From positions 1 through 64,000 of the forward strand of contig CANGCM010000005.1 of NCBI GenBank assembly GCA_947452535.1: 64,000 bases of DNA, given 5' to 3'. Of this stretch, positions 22,303 through 32,185 are shown one piece after another (the first letter of the stretch is position 1; the number at the start of each line of letters is the position of its first letter). The translations under genes and the position numbers were made by a program. The notes beneath the pieces are model-generated. The model saw nothing but the letters and a program-made list of their open reading frames with translations. It did no database searches and was not told where the DNA came from. The stretch is from Burkholderiaceae bacterium (GTDB taxonomy: Bacteria; Pseudomonadota; Gammaproteobacteria; Burkholderiales; Burkholderiaceae).

Positions 22303-23388
22303 ATGAGTACAAAGAAACCTGTTAAGAATCCAAAAATTGCAGTGATTGCTGGCGATGGCATCGGAAAAGAAGTGATGCCAGAGGGTATGCGAGCACTAGA
22401 AATTGCCAATCAAAAATTTAATATTGGCATGCAGTTTGACCACTTTGATTTTGCTAGTTGCGACTACTATCTCAAGCACGGCAAGATGATGCCGGACGAT
22501 TGGTTTGATACTCTGATGAAGTACGACGCCATTTTCTTTGGTGCAGTGGGTATGCCCAGCGTTCTGCCGGATCATATTTCACTATGGGGTAGCTTAATTC
22601 AATTCCGCCGCTCCTTTGATCAATACGTCAATTTGCGACCAGTGAGATTATTGCCGGGCGTTCCTTGCCCGCTTGCGAATCGTAAGCCAGGTGATATTGA
22701 CTTCTTTGTAGTACGAGAGAACACTGAAGGTGAGTACTCTAGCGTCGGTGGAAAAATGTTCCCCGATACCGATCGAGAATTTGTTGTTCAAGAATCGGTA
22801 TTTACACGCCATGGGGTTGATCGTATTCTGAAATACGCCTATGACCTAGCTCAAAGTCGCCCGAAAAAACATTTAACTTCAGCTACCAAATCAAATGGTA
22901 TCGCTATCACTATGCCGTACTGGGATGAGCGAGTTGAGGCAATGGCTAAGCAATTTCCAGGAGTAAAAACCGATAAATACCATATTGATATTTTGACGGC
23001 TCAATTTGTGATGAATCCTGATCGCTTTGATGTGGTAGTTGCAAGCAACTTATTTGGCGACATTCTTTCTGACTTGGGTCCTGCGTGCGCCGGTACGATT
23101 GCCGTTGCCCCATCTGGCAGTATTAATCCAGAAGGGAAGTTCCCATCTCTATTTGAGCCTGTTCACGGATCTGCGCCTGATATCTTCGGCAAGATGATCG
23201 CTAATCCGATTGGTCAAATCTGGAGTGGGTCAATGATGTTAGATCATCTAGGCTATCCGGAAGCAGGCTTAGCCATCTTTAACGCAATCGAGCGGGTGTT
23301 GGTAGCTGGTGGAGCTCCAATGACGCCAGATCTAGGCGGCACTGGCAAAACCGATGACATGGGTAAGGCTATTGCAGCGGCTATTTAA
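22303..23388 (+). CDS. Tartrate dehydrogenase / beta-decarboxylating dehydrogenase
   Basis: A 361-residue enzyme of the isocitrate/isopropylmalate dehydrogenase family. It has the GDGIGKEV N-terminus, the RENTEGEYSSVGG substrate motif, the catalytic-site stretch NLFGDILSDLGP (Mg2+-binding aspartates) and the NAD-binding EPVHGSAPDI. The segment REFVVQESVFTRHGVDRIL is typical of the TtuC/YeaU (tartrate dehydrogenase, D-malate dehydrogenase) branch rather than LeuB. It should oxidise and decarboxylate a 2-hydroxy dicarboxylate such as tartrate or D-malate. The exact substrate is not decidable here. Confidence 0.85.
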   Translation: MSTKKPVKNPKIAVIAGDGIGKEVMPEGMRALEIANQKFNIGMQFDHFDFASCDYYLKHGKMMPDDWFDTLMKYDAIFFGAVGMPSVLPDHISLWGSLIQFRRSFDQYVNLRPVRLLPGVPCPLANRKPGDIDFFVVRENTEGEYSSVGGKMFPDTDREFVVQESVFTRHGVDRILKYAYDLAQSRPKKHLTSATKSNGIAITMPYWDERVEAMAKQFPGVKTDKYHIDILTAQFVMNPDRFDVVVASNLFGDILSDLGPACAGTIAVAPSGSINPEGKFPSLFEPVHGSAPDIFGKMIANPIGQIWSGSMMLDHLGYPEAGLAIFNAIERVLVAGGAPMTPDLGGTGKTDDMGKAIAAAI

Positions 23389-23391
23389 TTT

Positions 23392-23421
23392 AAAACTCAG
23401 TAAATTGAAAAGCTGAGTTTT
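23392..23421. terminator. Inverted repeat between convergent genes
   Basis: AAAACTCAG (23392-23400) pairs with CTGAGTTTT (23413-23421) over a 12-base loop. It lies between the tartrate dehydrogenase-like stop and the dnaQ stop, and it overlaps the dnaQ stop codon. Flanking T runs are short, so on its own it would be a weak terminator in either direction. Confidence 0.5.
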
Positions 23422-24130
23422 AGTTAGCCACACTTAAAGGACTCCATACGGGGTCCTTTTTACTTGCCTTAGCAATCTCGGCCAAAATCTTCTCATGTAG
23501 CTGGCAGTCATCCTCACTAGCCATAACCAGTTTGAAGTTTGTGGGTAAGGCTTTCATATGACCAGAGGCATCAGTACCCACGGTGTAGTCGATGAGATCA
23601 ATTGATAGATCCTCTTGACCCCGCGTCATTGCTACATAGACCTCGGCTAACAGCTGCGCGTCTAGCAAAGCGCCGTGCAAGGTGCGATGTTGATTGCTGA
23701 TTGCGAATCGTTCACAGAGCGCATCAAGCGAATTGCGCTTACCAGGAAACATTTGCCGAGCATCTAAGAGGGTGTCGGTAATTTTTGCAGCCAGCCCTCG
23801 AAAAGAAGGGCGCTTTAGCAAAGCAAATTCGTTGTCTAGGAATCCCAAGTCAAACGCTGCGTTATGAATCACTACTTCCGCGCCATCAACAAACTCAATG
23901 AGATCTTCAACGATATTGGCAAATACTGGCTTATCGGATAAGAATTCACGTGAGAGACCATGCACTGCAAAAGCCCCAGCATCAATATCTCGCTCAGGAT
24001 TAATGTAGTGATGAAAGGTGCGGTCTGTTAGGCGACGACCCACCATTTCCACGCAGCCAATCTCGATGATCCGATCGCCTGTAGCTGGATTAAGGCCGGT
24101 AGTTTCGGTATCGAGAATCACTTGACGCAT
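23420..24130 (-). CDS. dnaQ: DNA polymerase III epsilon subunit, 3'-5' exonuclease
   Basis: A 236-residue proofreading exonuclease of the replicative polymerase. The DEDDh motifs are intact: ExoI ILDTETTGL with D7 and E9, ExoII HNAAFDLGFLDNE, and ExoIII LHGALLDAQLLAEVY with the catalytic His and Asp. The C-terminal tail should hold the contact to the polymerase alpha subunit. Its start overlaps the stop of the RND pump gene by one base, so it is probably cotranscribed downstream of the efflux genes, an odd functional pairing. Confidence 0.93.
   Translation of the reverse strand: MRQVILDTETTGLNPATGDRIIEIGCVEMVGRRLTDRTFHHYINPERDIDAGAFAVHGLSREFLSDKPVFANIVEDLIEFVDGAEVVIHNAAFDLGFLDNEFALLKRPSFRGLAAKITDTLLDARQMFPGKRNSLDALCERFAISNQHRTLHGALLDAQLLAEVYVAMTRGQEDLSIDLIDYTVGTDASGHMKALPTNFKLVMASEDDCQLHEKILAEIAKASKKDPVWSPLSVAN
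23437..23461 (+). terminator. Plus-strand intrinsic terminator inside dnaQ 3' end
   Basis: AAGGACTCC and GGGGTCCTT form a nine-pair stem (one G-U) with loop ATAC, followed by TTTTTA. It reads as a good intrinsic terminator for the tartrate dehydrogenase-like gene but lies within the last codons of the oppositely oriented dnaQ. Confidence 0.7.
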
Positions 24131-27100
24131 TAGATGCCTTCCAGTGCAGACGGAGGAATTTCCTTAGGACCTGTACCTGCATATTTATCTAAATAGAGAT
24201 AAATCACGGGGGTAATGATTAGGGTAACAAACTGCGAGAAGATTAATCCGCCAGCAACGCTAATACCAAGCGGTTGACGTAATTCAGCGCCAGCACCAAT
24301 ACCAAAGGCGATGGGGAGAGCGCCCATTAAAGCGGCGAATGTCGTCATCATGATGGGGCGAAAGCGCAAGATACAGGCTTCACGAATAGCCTTTTCTGGT
24401 GTCATGCCTTGGTTACGTTGTGCATCCAAGGCAAAGTCAATCAACAAGATCGCATTCTTTTTCACAATACCAATCAAGAGCAAGATACCAATCGAGGCGA
24501 TGATAGTGAGCTCGAAACCAAAGAGACGCAGTGATAGGATAGCGCCAATCGCTGCGGAGGGAAGTCCTGCCAAGATGGTTAGTGGATGAATATAGCTTTC
24601 GTATAGAACGCCTAGCAAGATGTAAATAACACCCAAGGCAGCTAATATCAAAATAACTTGACCGGATTGATTATTTTTAAAGACGGCAGCATCGCCACCA
24701 TAGCTTGTAATAATCGATTGTGGCAATTCAATGGCTTTAGTAAATTCTTCAATCTTCTTAGTGGCATCCCCAAGAAATACATCAGGAGCTAAGTTAAAGG
24801 AGAGCGTGACCGCAGGAATTTGGCCTTGATGGTTGACGGCTGTTGGTCCAATGGTCCTTGTAAAGCTAGCCAGACTAGAGAGCGGGATAAGCTTATCGGT
24901 AGCACGACCACGAACAAATATTTTATTTAGATCTGTCTCGTATTGACGATCTTCTTGGGCTGCTTCAAGGATGACATAGTAGGTATTGACGGGGGTATAA
25001 ATCGTAGATACCTGCTTTTCCCCAAAGGAGTTATATAGAGCAGAGCGAACATCTGTCATGTTGACGCCTGCGCTCGCTGCTTTTTCTCGATCGATGTTAA
25101 TTTTTACATTAAGACCTTTGAGCTGTGAATCACTTGTAACATCCCTGAATATTGGATCGGAACGCATCTTCTGCATCAATTTATCCGCCCATTCATTGAC
25201 ACCCTCGAAGCCAACGCTTTGAAGCGTAAATTGATAACGGCTTTTACTCGATCGTCCGCCTAGTTGAAGATTTTGTACAGGGCGCATGTAAACCTGGAGC
25301 CCCGGAACTTCTCTAAATTTTGCCCTGAGACCTTCCATTACTTTGGACATCTTTGCGCGATCAGATTTCGGCTTCAGGATGATGAAAATACGTCCCGTAT
25401 TACCGCCTGAGCTAGCTCCACCCCCCACTACTGAGATTGAGCTATTCACATTAGGATCGGCGCTAACAATCGCAGCTGCTTGATCCTGTAATTCCAGCAT
25501 TGCTCTAAAAGAGATGTCTTCAGAAGCTTCTGTGGTGGCTTGTATTTGCCCGATATCCTCTTCTGGGAAGAAGCCTTTCGGACTATTGGCAAACAAAATG
25601 ATCGTGATTGCGAAAGAGGAGATAGCGCCCCAAAGAACTTTTTTTCGATTCCGCAAAGCCATATCGAGAAAGTGAACATAGGTCCTCAAGGTCCAATCGA
25701 AGCCGCGATCAAAATACTTGTTGATTGCATACTCTTTAGCATGCACCCCGGGTTTTGGAAGATAGCGACTACAAAGCATCGGCACAACCGTCAGTGAGAC
25801 GATGGCTGAAACCAAGATGGAGAGGGAGACCACTACCGCAAACTCTCTAAAGAGTAAGCCAATGGGCCCGGCCATAAAAAAGAGCGGAATAAAAACTGCT
25901 ACCAAAGAGATGGATATTGAAATGATGGTGAAACCCACTTCTTTGCTTCCCTTGAGCGAAGCTTTGAGGGGGTCCATACCATCCTCAATATGGCGCATGA
26001 TATTTTCTAAGACAACAATCGCATCATCAACGACTAAGCCGACTGCAAGTGTGATCCCCAGTAGTGAGATGTTATCTAGACTATAGCCAAAGAAGTACAG
26101 CAAAAAGAAGGCGCCAATCAACGATATTGGCAGGCTAATGGAGGGGATGATCGTTGCGGAAGCGTGCTTAAGAAATAAGAAAATGACCAAGACAACTAAA
26201 AGAACAGTGAGAGCCAGAGTGATATTAACGTCATGGATCGCTTCGATGATCGATAAGGAGCGGTCATTCAAGAGTTGAAGCTTGACGGATTCAGGCATCT
26301 GTTTCTGAAGTTCGGGTAACAAGGCCTTAACCGATTTCACGACTTCTACGGTATTTGCGCTAGGCTGCCTTAATACGGCAATAGCAATAGATCTCTCACC
26401 ATTCGCACTGGCAAAACTCTTTACATCCTCGTAGCTCTCCAAAACCTCAGCAACATCTTTGAGATAAATGGGTAAACCGTTTCTTTGAGTAATGATGAGA
26501 TTCGCGAACTCCTCGGGCCTGACTAGTTGAGGATTTGCATAAATAGTAATTGCCTGACGGGGTCCATCTAGCACTCCAACGGGGCTATTTGAGTTCGCTT
26601 TATTAATCGCACTAGCGACGTCATCAACTGTTAAGTTGCGATTGGCCAAGGCATCTGGACGCACCCGGACGCGGACTGCATATCGTTTGGCGCCATAGAC
26701 CAATACCTGAGCAACGCCACTAATAGTTGAGAGGTTGGGAGAAAGGAGATTTTCAGCAAAGGCATTGAGTTCAGAAAGACTGATAGATGGAGACTGCATA
26801 CGCACCACAAGTACCGGAGTATCTGCTGGATTTATTTTCCGGTAGGAGGGGGGAACCGTCATTTCAATTGGGAGGCGCTTTTGCGCTCTGAGCAGAGCGG
26901 CCTGGACATCAACCGCTGCTTTATCAATATCGCGATTGTTATTAAATTCCAGGGTAATGCTGGTGCTGCCTAAAAAGTTCGTCGAGCTAATAACGGTGAT
27001 GCCGTCAATGGTCGAAAATTCTTTTTCTAGTGGCAGTGCAACCGCAGAGGCCATATTTTCCGGAGATGCGCCTGGTAGTGATGCGCTGACCGAAATGATC

Positions 27101-27228
27101 GGTGTATTGAAGCTTGGAAGGGCAGCTACTGGAATATTAAGGTAGGCGATACTTCCCGCGACAACGGTTGCTACTGAAAGCAAAACCGTCATTACGGGGC
27201 GCCGAATACATAATTCGGAGAGCGTCAT
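24130..27228 (-). CDS. RND multidrug efflux transporter, permease subunit
   Basis: A 1032-residue inner-membrane proton/drug antiporter of the HAE1 family, closest in style to MdtB/MdtC-type pumps. It has 12 predicted helices with two large periplasmic loops. The proton-relay aspartates are visible in TM4 as GLVVDDAIVVLENI, and a TM10-like segment has GIVKKNAILLIDFAL. It follows its adaptor by a 4-base overlap (ATGA). No outer-membrane TolC-type gene is nearby, so a channel encoded elsewhere must be used. Substrate range is unknown. Confidence 0.9.
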   Translation of the reverse strand: MTLSELCIRRPVMTVLLSVATVVAGSIAYLNIPVAALPSFNTPIISVSASLPGASPENMASAVALPLEKEFSTIDGITVISSTNFLGSTSITLEFNNNRDIDKAAVDVQAALLRAQKRLPIEMTVPPSYRKINPADTPVLVVRMQSPSISLSELNAFAENLLSPNLSTISGVAQVLVYGAKRYAVRVRVRPDALANRNLTVDDVASAINKANSNSPVGVLDGPRQAITIYANPQLVRPEEFANLIITQRNGLPIYLKDVAEVLESYEDVKSFASANGERSIAIAVLRQPSANTVEVVKSVKALLPELQKQMPESVKLQLLNDRSLSIIEAIHDVNITLALTVLLVVLVIFLFLKHASATIIPSISLPISLIGAFFLLYFFGYSLDNISLLGITLAVGLVVDDAIVVLENIMRHIEDGMDPLKASLKGSKEVGFTIISISISLVAVFIPLFFMAGPIGLLFREFAVVVSLSILVSAIVSLTVVPMLCSRYLPKPGVHAKEYAINKYFDRGFDWTLRTYVHFLDMALRNRKKVLWGAISSFAITIILFANSPKGFFPEEDIGQIQATTEASEDISFRAMLELQDQAAAIVSADPNVNSSISVVGGGASSGGNTGRIFIILKPKSDRAKMSKVMEGLRAKFREVPGLQVYMRPVQNLQLGGRSSKSRYQFTLQSVGFEGVNEWADKLMQKMRSDPIFRDVTSDSQLKGLNVKINIDREKAASAGVNMTDVRSALYNSFGEKQVSTIYTPVNTYYVILEAAQEDRQYETDLNKIFVRGRATDKLIPLSSLASFTRTIGPTAVNHQGQIPAVTLSFNLAPDVFLGDATKKIEEFTKAIELPQSIITSYGGDAAVFKNNQSGQVILILAALGVIYILLGVLYESYIHPLTILAGLPSAAIGAILSLRLFGFELTIIASIGILLLIGIVKKNAILLIDFALDAQRNQGMTPEKAIREACILRFRPIMMTTFAALMGALPIAFGIGAGAELRQPLGISVAGGLIFSQFVTLIITPVIYLYLDKYAGTGPKEIPPSALEGI

Positions 27229-28550
27229 TTTTTGTCTGGCACTGAAGTGGTTGTTGGGGTGGCAGGTGCCGCGGAAGTTGCTGGTGCTTTAGTCTTTTCT
27301 TTTGCCTCACGCACTTTGCTGCCTGGACGCAAATTTTGCTTACCCTCGATCACAACTTTATCGCCAGATTCAATACCGCTCACTACTGCATTGCCTTGGT
27401 ATTCATAAATCACTTTGACGGGCTTAGAGACCGCCTTGCCATCTTTATCAACGATGTATACGATCTTGCCTCTTGGGTTCATGATGACCGACTGCGATGG
27501 AACTGTAAGAGCATCCTTAAGATTGCTAGCTACTAATGAAATACGCGCAAATTGACCAGGCAAGAGTGTCATAGAGTCGTTAGGTATCTGTGCTTTGATG
27601 CGCACAGCAGCTATAGATGGATCAACTTGGTTGTCTATGACTAACACTTTGCCCTCATAAGTTCTCTTACCTAAATCACCTACAGTGACCTTAACGGTAA
27701 GTGGCTCTCCATCGAGTTGATTCTCAAGCAGTATAGGAATATCTTTTTCAGGAATAACAAATTGAACATTAATCGGGTTCAATTGCGTAATGGTGACCAT
27801 CGAGCCGACGCTGGAAGTTGCGGTAGAGCTAGTTGCGGTTGTCACTACGTTACTAGCCTGAACTAGGGAGCCAGGGAAAACGTTCACGATACCCGCACGG
27901 CCCGTAATCGGTGAGCGAATAGAGTCAAAGGACAATTGCACTTCAGCTGAGCGTGCGGCAGCTCGTGCGGATTTGGAATTAGCCAAAGAGGTTTCTAGGC
28001 CAGCCTGAGAAATAAAATTTTTCGCAACCAATTCTTTTGCTCGTAGATATTGCTTTTCAGAGTCATCTGCTAAGGCCTTTAGTTTCTCGTAATTCGCTCT
28101 ATCGTTTCGATCGTCGAGTGTAAAGAGCAGTTGACCTGCTTTGACCTCTTCCCCATCCTTGACGTGAATCTTGGCAACCGTATTGGTGACCATAGGGCGG
28201 ATATCCACAATGCTGTTACTCACAATAGTGCCGGTTGCCTCAATGACAAGAGGAATTTCTTTTTTCTCAACTACAACTGTTGTGACAGTGACGGCTCCGC
28301 CAGCTTTTTCTGGGGCGGGAAAAAAGTAGTCGTAGGTTTTTAACCCAACGAACAAAATGATCAACACAATCAAAATTCGCCATTTGTATTTCAGGGTAAA
28401 CGCCTTAACCGTGGAATAGTTTAATTTCTTGAGCTTTCCCAGGTATGGGGAAATCTTCCCCCAAAGGCTGCTTGAGCGAGCCTTGATCCAATTTATGAGC
28501 TTAGGAAGAGTGGCGACTGCTTTATCGAGTGCTGATTCAATTTTTGACAC
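27225..28550 (-). CDS. RND efflux periplasmic adaptor subunit
   Basis: A 441-residue membrane-fusion protein of the MdtA/AcrA type. An N-terminal cytoplasmic stretch of about 60 residues rich in Lys and Ser precedes one transmembrane helix (residues 56-72, ILIVLIILFVGLKTYDYFF), longer than in AcrA. Next come the barrel-sandwich hybrid halves (GTIVSNSIVDIRPMVTNTV; KDGEEVKAGQLLFTLDD), a coiled-coil hairpin and beta-barrel domains. The C-terminus is a Thr/Pro/Ala-rich tail. It is the first gene of the pump operon. Confidence 0.9.
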   Translation of the reverse strand: MSKIESALDKAVATLPKLINWIKARSSSLWGKISPYLGKLKKLNYSTVKAFTLKYKWRILIVLIILFVGLKTYDYFFPAPEKAGGAVTVTTVVVEKKEIPLVIEATGTIVSNSIVDIRPMVTNTVAKIHVKDGEEVKAGQLLFTLDDRNDRANYEKLKALADDSEKQYLRAKELVAKNFISQAGLETSLANSKSARAAARSAEVQLSFDSIRSPITGRAGIVNVFPGSLVQASNVVTTATSSTATSSVGSMVTITQLNPINVQFVIPEKDIPILLENQLDGEPLTVKVTVGDLGKRTYEGKVLVIDNQVDPSIAAVRIKAQIPNDSMTLLPGQFARISLVASNLKDALTVPSQSVIMNPRGKIVYIVDKDGKAVSKPVKVIYEYQGNAVVSGIESGDKVVIEGKQNLRPGSKVREAKEKTKAPATSAAPATPTTTSVPDKK

Positions 28551-28663
28551 GGTCTCGGTTTTTCTTTGTTCTATATGGGTTAACAGTTAATACTGCACCA
28601 GATTGGAGTGGAAACATTCTCTCATAAGACCGTTAAAAACGGGTTAGCCACTAGAGCTTAGGT

Positions 28664-29119
28664 CTAGGGTAAAAATTCCATTACCCCCTTATTTGCGAGC
28701 AAATCAGCAAGCTCATTTCCAGGATGGCCGTTATGCCCACGGACCCAATGCCAAGAAATCTGGTGATTCGGGATTAAAGCATCTAATTCTTGCCATAAAT
28801 CCGCATTTTTGACGGGATCTTTGCTGGCAGTCTTCCAACCCCTTTTTTTCCAGCCTTCCAGCCATTCAGTAACCCCTTTTTGGACATATTGGGAGTCAGT
28901 CCAGAGCTCTACAGAGCTGGTTTGTTTGAGGGCTCGAAGCGCATGGATAACAGCGCTAATTTCCATGCGGTTATTGGTAGTGTGCTCAGCACCCCCATGC
29001 AGGTGTTTTTCGTAGCCGCCGGAGCGCAGAACAGCACCCCAGCCGCCAGGTCCCGGATTGCCTTTGCAGGCACCATCGGTATAAATGACGATATGGGGGA
29101 GTGTTTTGGTCTCGGACAT
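28664..29119 (-). CDS. rnhA: Ribonuclease HI
   Basis: A 151-residue type 1 RNase H that cuts the RNA strand of RNA-DNA hybrids. The catalytic acidic residues are D15 ([17 protein letters not shown]), E53 (NRMEIS), D75 (LWTDSQYV) and the Asp in NELADLLA. Length is as in E. coli. It starts 4 bases after the stop of the methyltransferase gene on the same strand. Confidence 0.96.
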   Translation of the reverse strand: MSETKTLPHIVIYTDGACKGNPGPGGWGAVLRSGGYEKHLHGGAEHTTNNRMEISAVIHALRALKQTSSVELWTDSQYVQKGVTEWLEGWKKRGWKTASKDPVKNADLWQELDALIPNHQISWHWVRGHNGHPGNELADLLANKGVMEFLP

Positions 29120-29123
29120 GGTG

Positions 29124-29939
29124 TTAATTTACTTGGTCTTGCTGATTCGCCGAATTTTGACGGCTTTCAGCGGCAGGGCTTAATTGCGTCATTGCAGGGA
29201 TCCGCAAGCCCTGTGCCTTACCAATCAGGCGTACCCCTTGCTGACGCTTAATGGCCGAAACAAGGAAAACAGCCCCAAAAATTGGCCACCAGCGATTACC
29301 CGCGGGTTCCATGAAATCCATTCTGGCCATACCCGACTCTCCAGTTAGCGGAAGCTTATAGCATCCAAAGTGACCGCGATCTAGGGAGAAGTTCAGAAGT
29401 TGTAGCCAGTCTTTAATGCGCAGAAGGCCAATAAATTGCCCATTTCTGGGTAAATAAGGGCTGCCGATGAGCCTGCTGAGATATTGGCGCATTCCCCAAA
29501 GACTGGCTGGATTAAATCCAGAAATGATCAAACGACCTTCAGGACGCAGAACACGTTCTACCTCGCGCAGAATTTGATGGGGGTCGGCAGCAAATTCTAG
29601 GACATGAGGTAACACTACTAAATCAATGGTTTCAGAGGCAAAAGGGAGTTCATTGGCAGTGCCTTCAATTTGATGCCAGTTAAATCCTTGGGCGTGATTG
29701 TGGCGGTCATTGGAGTCAATTAAAAGTGCCTGCAAAGGCATCCGGTTTTCCGCCAAGGTATTGATTTGCGGCAAACCAATTTGAACTGCATAAAAACCAA
29801 AGACATCAGCTACGATTTGATTAAAGCATTTCTGCTCCCAGTCTAGTACATAGCGCCCTGGAGGGGACTGGAGCCACTTTTCCCATGAACTCCATGGTGG
29901 TGCGGGCATCTGAGATGGGGAGGATGGGGTTGGTATCAT
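29124..29939 (-). CDS. Class I SAM-dependent methyltransferase
   Basis: A 271-residue protein with a Methyltransf_11-like core. The post-motif region [38 protein letters not shown] is characteristic, while the glycine-rich motif I is poorly conserved. The C-terminal part has hydrophobic segments and ends in a Gln/Asn-rich tail. The acceptor is unknown. The arrangement gloB / methyltransferase / rnhA is, as I recall, conserved in Burkholderiales. Its ATG lies 6 bases from that of divergent gloB; a second in-frame ATG (MPAPPWSS) 30 bases inside is an alternative start. Confidence 0.8.
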   Translation of the reverse strand: MIPTPSSPSQMPAPPWSSWEKWLQSPPGRYVLDWEQKCFNQIVADVFGFYAVQIGLPQINTLAENRMPLQALLIDSNDRHNHAQGFNWHQIEGTANELPFASETIDLVVLPHVLEFAADPHQILREVERVLRPEGRLIISGFNPASLWGMRQYLSRLIGSPYLPRNGQFIGLLRIKDWLQLLNFSLDRGHFGCYKLPLTGESGMARMDFMEPAGNRWWPIFGAVFLVSAIKRQQGVRLIGKAQGLRIPAMTQLSPAAESRQNSANQQDQVN

Positions 29940-29945
29940 GGCTCT

Positions 29946-30755
29946 ATGGTGAAGAATACTTTATTGCAAGTTTGGCCGATACCGGCCTTTGATGACAATT
30001 ACCTCTGGTGCATTGATGATGGCCAATCTGCTTTGATTGTCGATCCAGGTGATGCTTTACCGGTGCTACGGTACCTCGAACAAAAAAAGCTGACTCTGAC
30101 AGGTATTTTAATTACCCATCACCATGCTGACCATACTGGCGGCATCCTGGATTTGTTGGAGGCGCTAGGACCAGGCATTCCAGTATATGGCCCTGCAACA
30201 ATTGATATCCCGGGCCGAACACATGCGCTGATGGAGGGCGATAAGGTTGAGATAGCTGCGCCGCAGCTTAGCTTGGAGGTGTATGAGGTGCCAGGTCATA
30301 CCTTGAGCCATATTGCCTACTTCGCTAACATGCAAGCCAACGTTGTCGAACCGATGTTGTTCTGCGGTGATACCTTATTTGCCTCTGGCTGCGGTCGCTT
30401 ATTTGAGGGCACTCCAACGCAGATGAGTCAGTCGCTCGCGAAGTTCATTGCCTTGCCAAAAAATACCTTGGTGTATTGCACCCACGAATACACCTTATCC
30501 AATATTCGGTTTGCTTTGGCCGTTGAGCCCAATAACGCAAACCTCATTACTTGGTCAGAAACTGCCAAAGCATTACGTAAGCAAAACCTTCCTACCTTAC
30601 CAACTACCATTGGGCAGGAGCTACAAGTAAATCCTTTTATGCGCTGCGATCAAAAAGCCGTGATTGATGCCGCCTTAGAAGTCTCTGGAGAAAAATCCCT
30701 GCCGACATCTGCGCATGTCTTAGCAGTGATTCGCTCTTGGAAGGATCGATTCTGA
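29946..30755 (+). CDS. gloB: Hydroxyacylglutathione hydrolase (glyoxalase II)
   Basis: A 269-residue metallo-beta-lactamase-fold thioesterase. It hydrolyses S-lactoylglutathione to D-lactate and glutathione, the second step of methylglyoxal detoxification. The metal motif THHHADH is at 57-63, followed by GHTLSHIAY, FCGDTLFASGCGRLFEGT (bridging Asp) and CTHEYT. Start region PIPAFDDNYLW matches the family. It is divergent from the methyltransferase gene and overlaps the mltD start (TGATG). Confidence 0.95.
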   Translation: MVKNTLLQVWPIPAFDDNYLWCIDDGQSALIVDPGDALPVLRYLEQKKLTLTGILITHHHADHTGGILDLLEALGPGIPVYGPATIDIPGRTHALMEGDKVEIAAPQLSLEVYEVPGHTLSHIAYFANMQANVVEPMLFCGDTLFASGCGRLFEGTPTQMSQSLAKFIALPKNTLVYCTHEYTLSNIRFALAVEPNNANLITWSETAKALRKQNLPTLPTTIGQELQVNPFMRCDQKAVIDAALEVSGEKSLPTSAHVLAVIRSWKDRF

Positions 30756-32152
30756 TGTTGTGGCCTTATGCGGCGATTTTGCTCATTGCCGGACTATCGG
30801 GTTGCGCTAGTACCGGCGATTGGTCTTCTGATGTTTCTGCTAAGAAAGATCCCCGTGTCGCCACAGCAAAGCGAGTGAACCTACAGAATCAATCTGTCAG
30901 TGATGTGTATGCACCATCGAGCAATCTCTGGATCCGAATACGGGATGGCTTTGAGATGGAGCCTATGAATACACCTTTGGAGATCGAGCAAGTGCGTTGG
31001 TTGAGTGCCCGCCCTGATTACGTTAACCGCTCGATGACCCGTTCTTCACGCTATCTGTTTTATATCGTGCAAGAGGTGAATGCTCGCAAGATGCCAACAG
31101 AGATTGCGCTTCTCCCTTTTGTCGAGAGCGCTTTCGTGACCAACGCTAAATCCAGCGCGAAGGCCATGGGCTTGTGGCAGTTTATGCCTGCTACTGGAAA
31201 AGATTTTCGTTTAGCTCAAAACGTATTTAGAGATGAGCGTCGCGACGTGATTCAATCTACCGATGCTGCGCTTGATTATTTGCAGCGACTTTATAAACAA
31301 TTTGGTAGCTGGGAGCTTGCTTTAGCTGCCTATAACTGGGGTGAGGGTAATGTCTCAAAGGCACAGAAGCGAAATCTTGCCGCTGGACTGCCAACGGATT
31401 ATCTGAGCCTCAAAATGCCTAAAGAGACTAGGAACTATGTACCTAAGTTAATGGCGTATCGACAGATTGTTTCAGATCCACAGTCCTTCGGTATTGTCCT
31501 GCCCGAGCTAGAAAACCACCCATACTTTGTGGCTGTAGATGTTGGGGCAGATATTGATGTTGCCCTAGTCATTAAGTTAAGCGAGATTCCGGATGAAGAG
31601 TTCCATAGCCTTAATCCCTCTTTTAATAAGCCGGTCATCTTAAGCAATGCCAATCAGCAGATTCTGTTACCTTTTGGTCACGCCGAAATCTTTCAAGAAA
31701 ATCTAAAGAAATACACTAAGCCACTCGCCTCGTGGACGGCGGTGCAGGTAACTAAGACGGAGACGGTGGATCAGGCTGCTAAGACGCTGGGGGTTGATAC
31801 GGATACTCTGAGAGAAACCAATGGGATCCCGAAGGGGATGCGAATCCGTGCTGGATCGACTCTGCTGATCCCGAAAACCAGCAATCGTCCTGGAGACATT
31901 TCGCTGGCGATGGCCGAGAATGGCAGCCTGAGTCTAGATAAGCCCGTAACTGCAGCACCAAAAAAATGTGCAAAAGGGGCTAAATGCCCTGTGGTGAAGT
32001 CTGCAAAAGGGTCAACTAAAGGCAATTCTTCTGCATCTCAGCATAAATCCGCATCGACAGGGCTTGCAAAATCTGCGAAAAATGGAAGCTCGACAGTATC
32101 TAGCCCCGTAGCTCAGGTATCTACTAGCAAAGCGGCTAGCAAGATACAGTAA
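30755..32152 (+). CDS. mltD: Membrane-bound lytic murein transglycosylase D with LysM
   Basis: A 465-residue lipoprotein that cleaves peptidoglycan glycan strands. A signal peptide ends in the lipobox LSGC (Cys about 17). The SLT domain contains ALLPFVESAF with the catalytic Glu, then KAMGLWQFMPATG and AYNWGEGNV. One LysM-type domain follows (WTAVQVTKTETVDQAAKTLG ... LLIPK), and the end is Ser/Lys/Ala-rich and low in complexity. I chose the ATG at 30755, which overlaps the gloB stop and begins the signal peptide, over an upstream TTG at 30737. Confidence 0.9.
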   Translation: MLWPYAAILLIAGLSGCASTGDWSSDVSAKKDPRVATAKRVNLQNQSVSDVYAPSSNLWIRIRDGFEMEPMNTPLEIEQVRWLSARPDYVNRSMTRSSRYLFYIVQEVNARKMPTEIALLPFVESAFVTNAKSSAKAMGLWQFMPATGKDFRLAQNVFRDERRDVIQSTDAALDYLQRLYKQFGSWELALAAYNWGEGNVSKAQKRNLAAGLPTDYLSLKMPKETRNYVPKLMAYRQIVSDPQSFGIVLPELENHPYFVAVDVGADIDVALVIKLSEIPDEEFHSLNPSFNKPVILSNANQQILLPFGHAEIFQENLKKYTKPLASWTAVQVTKTETVDQAAKTLGVDTDTLRETNGIPKGMRIRAGSTLLIPKTSNRPGDISLAMAENGSLSLDKPVTAAPKKCAKGAKCPVVKSAKGSTKGNSSASQHKSASTGLAKSAKNGSSTVSSPVAQVSTSKAASKIQ

Positions 32153-32185
32153 TTTCAGATAGCTTTATTTTTATTCAGGTTGACC

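Noticed and set aside
28625-28665. Short inverted repeat CTAGA/TCTAG after rnhA as a terminator
   Set aside because: Five-base arms and no adjoining T-tract on the minus strand.
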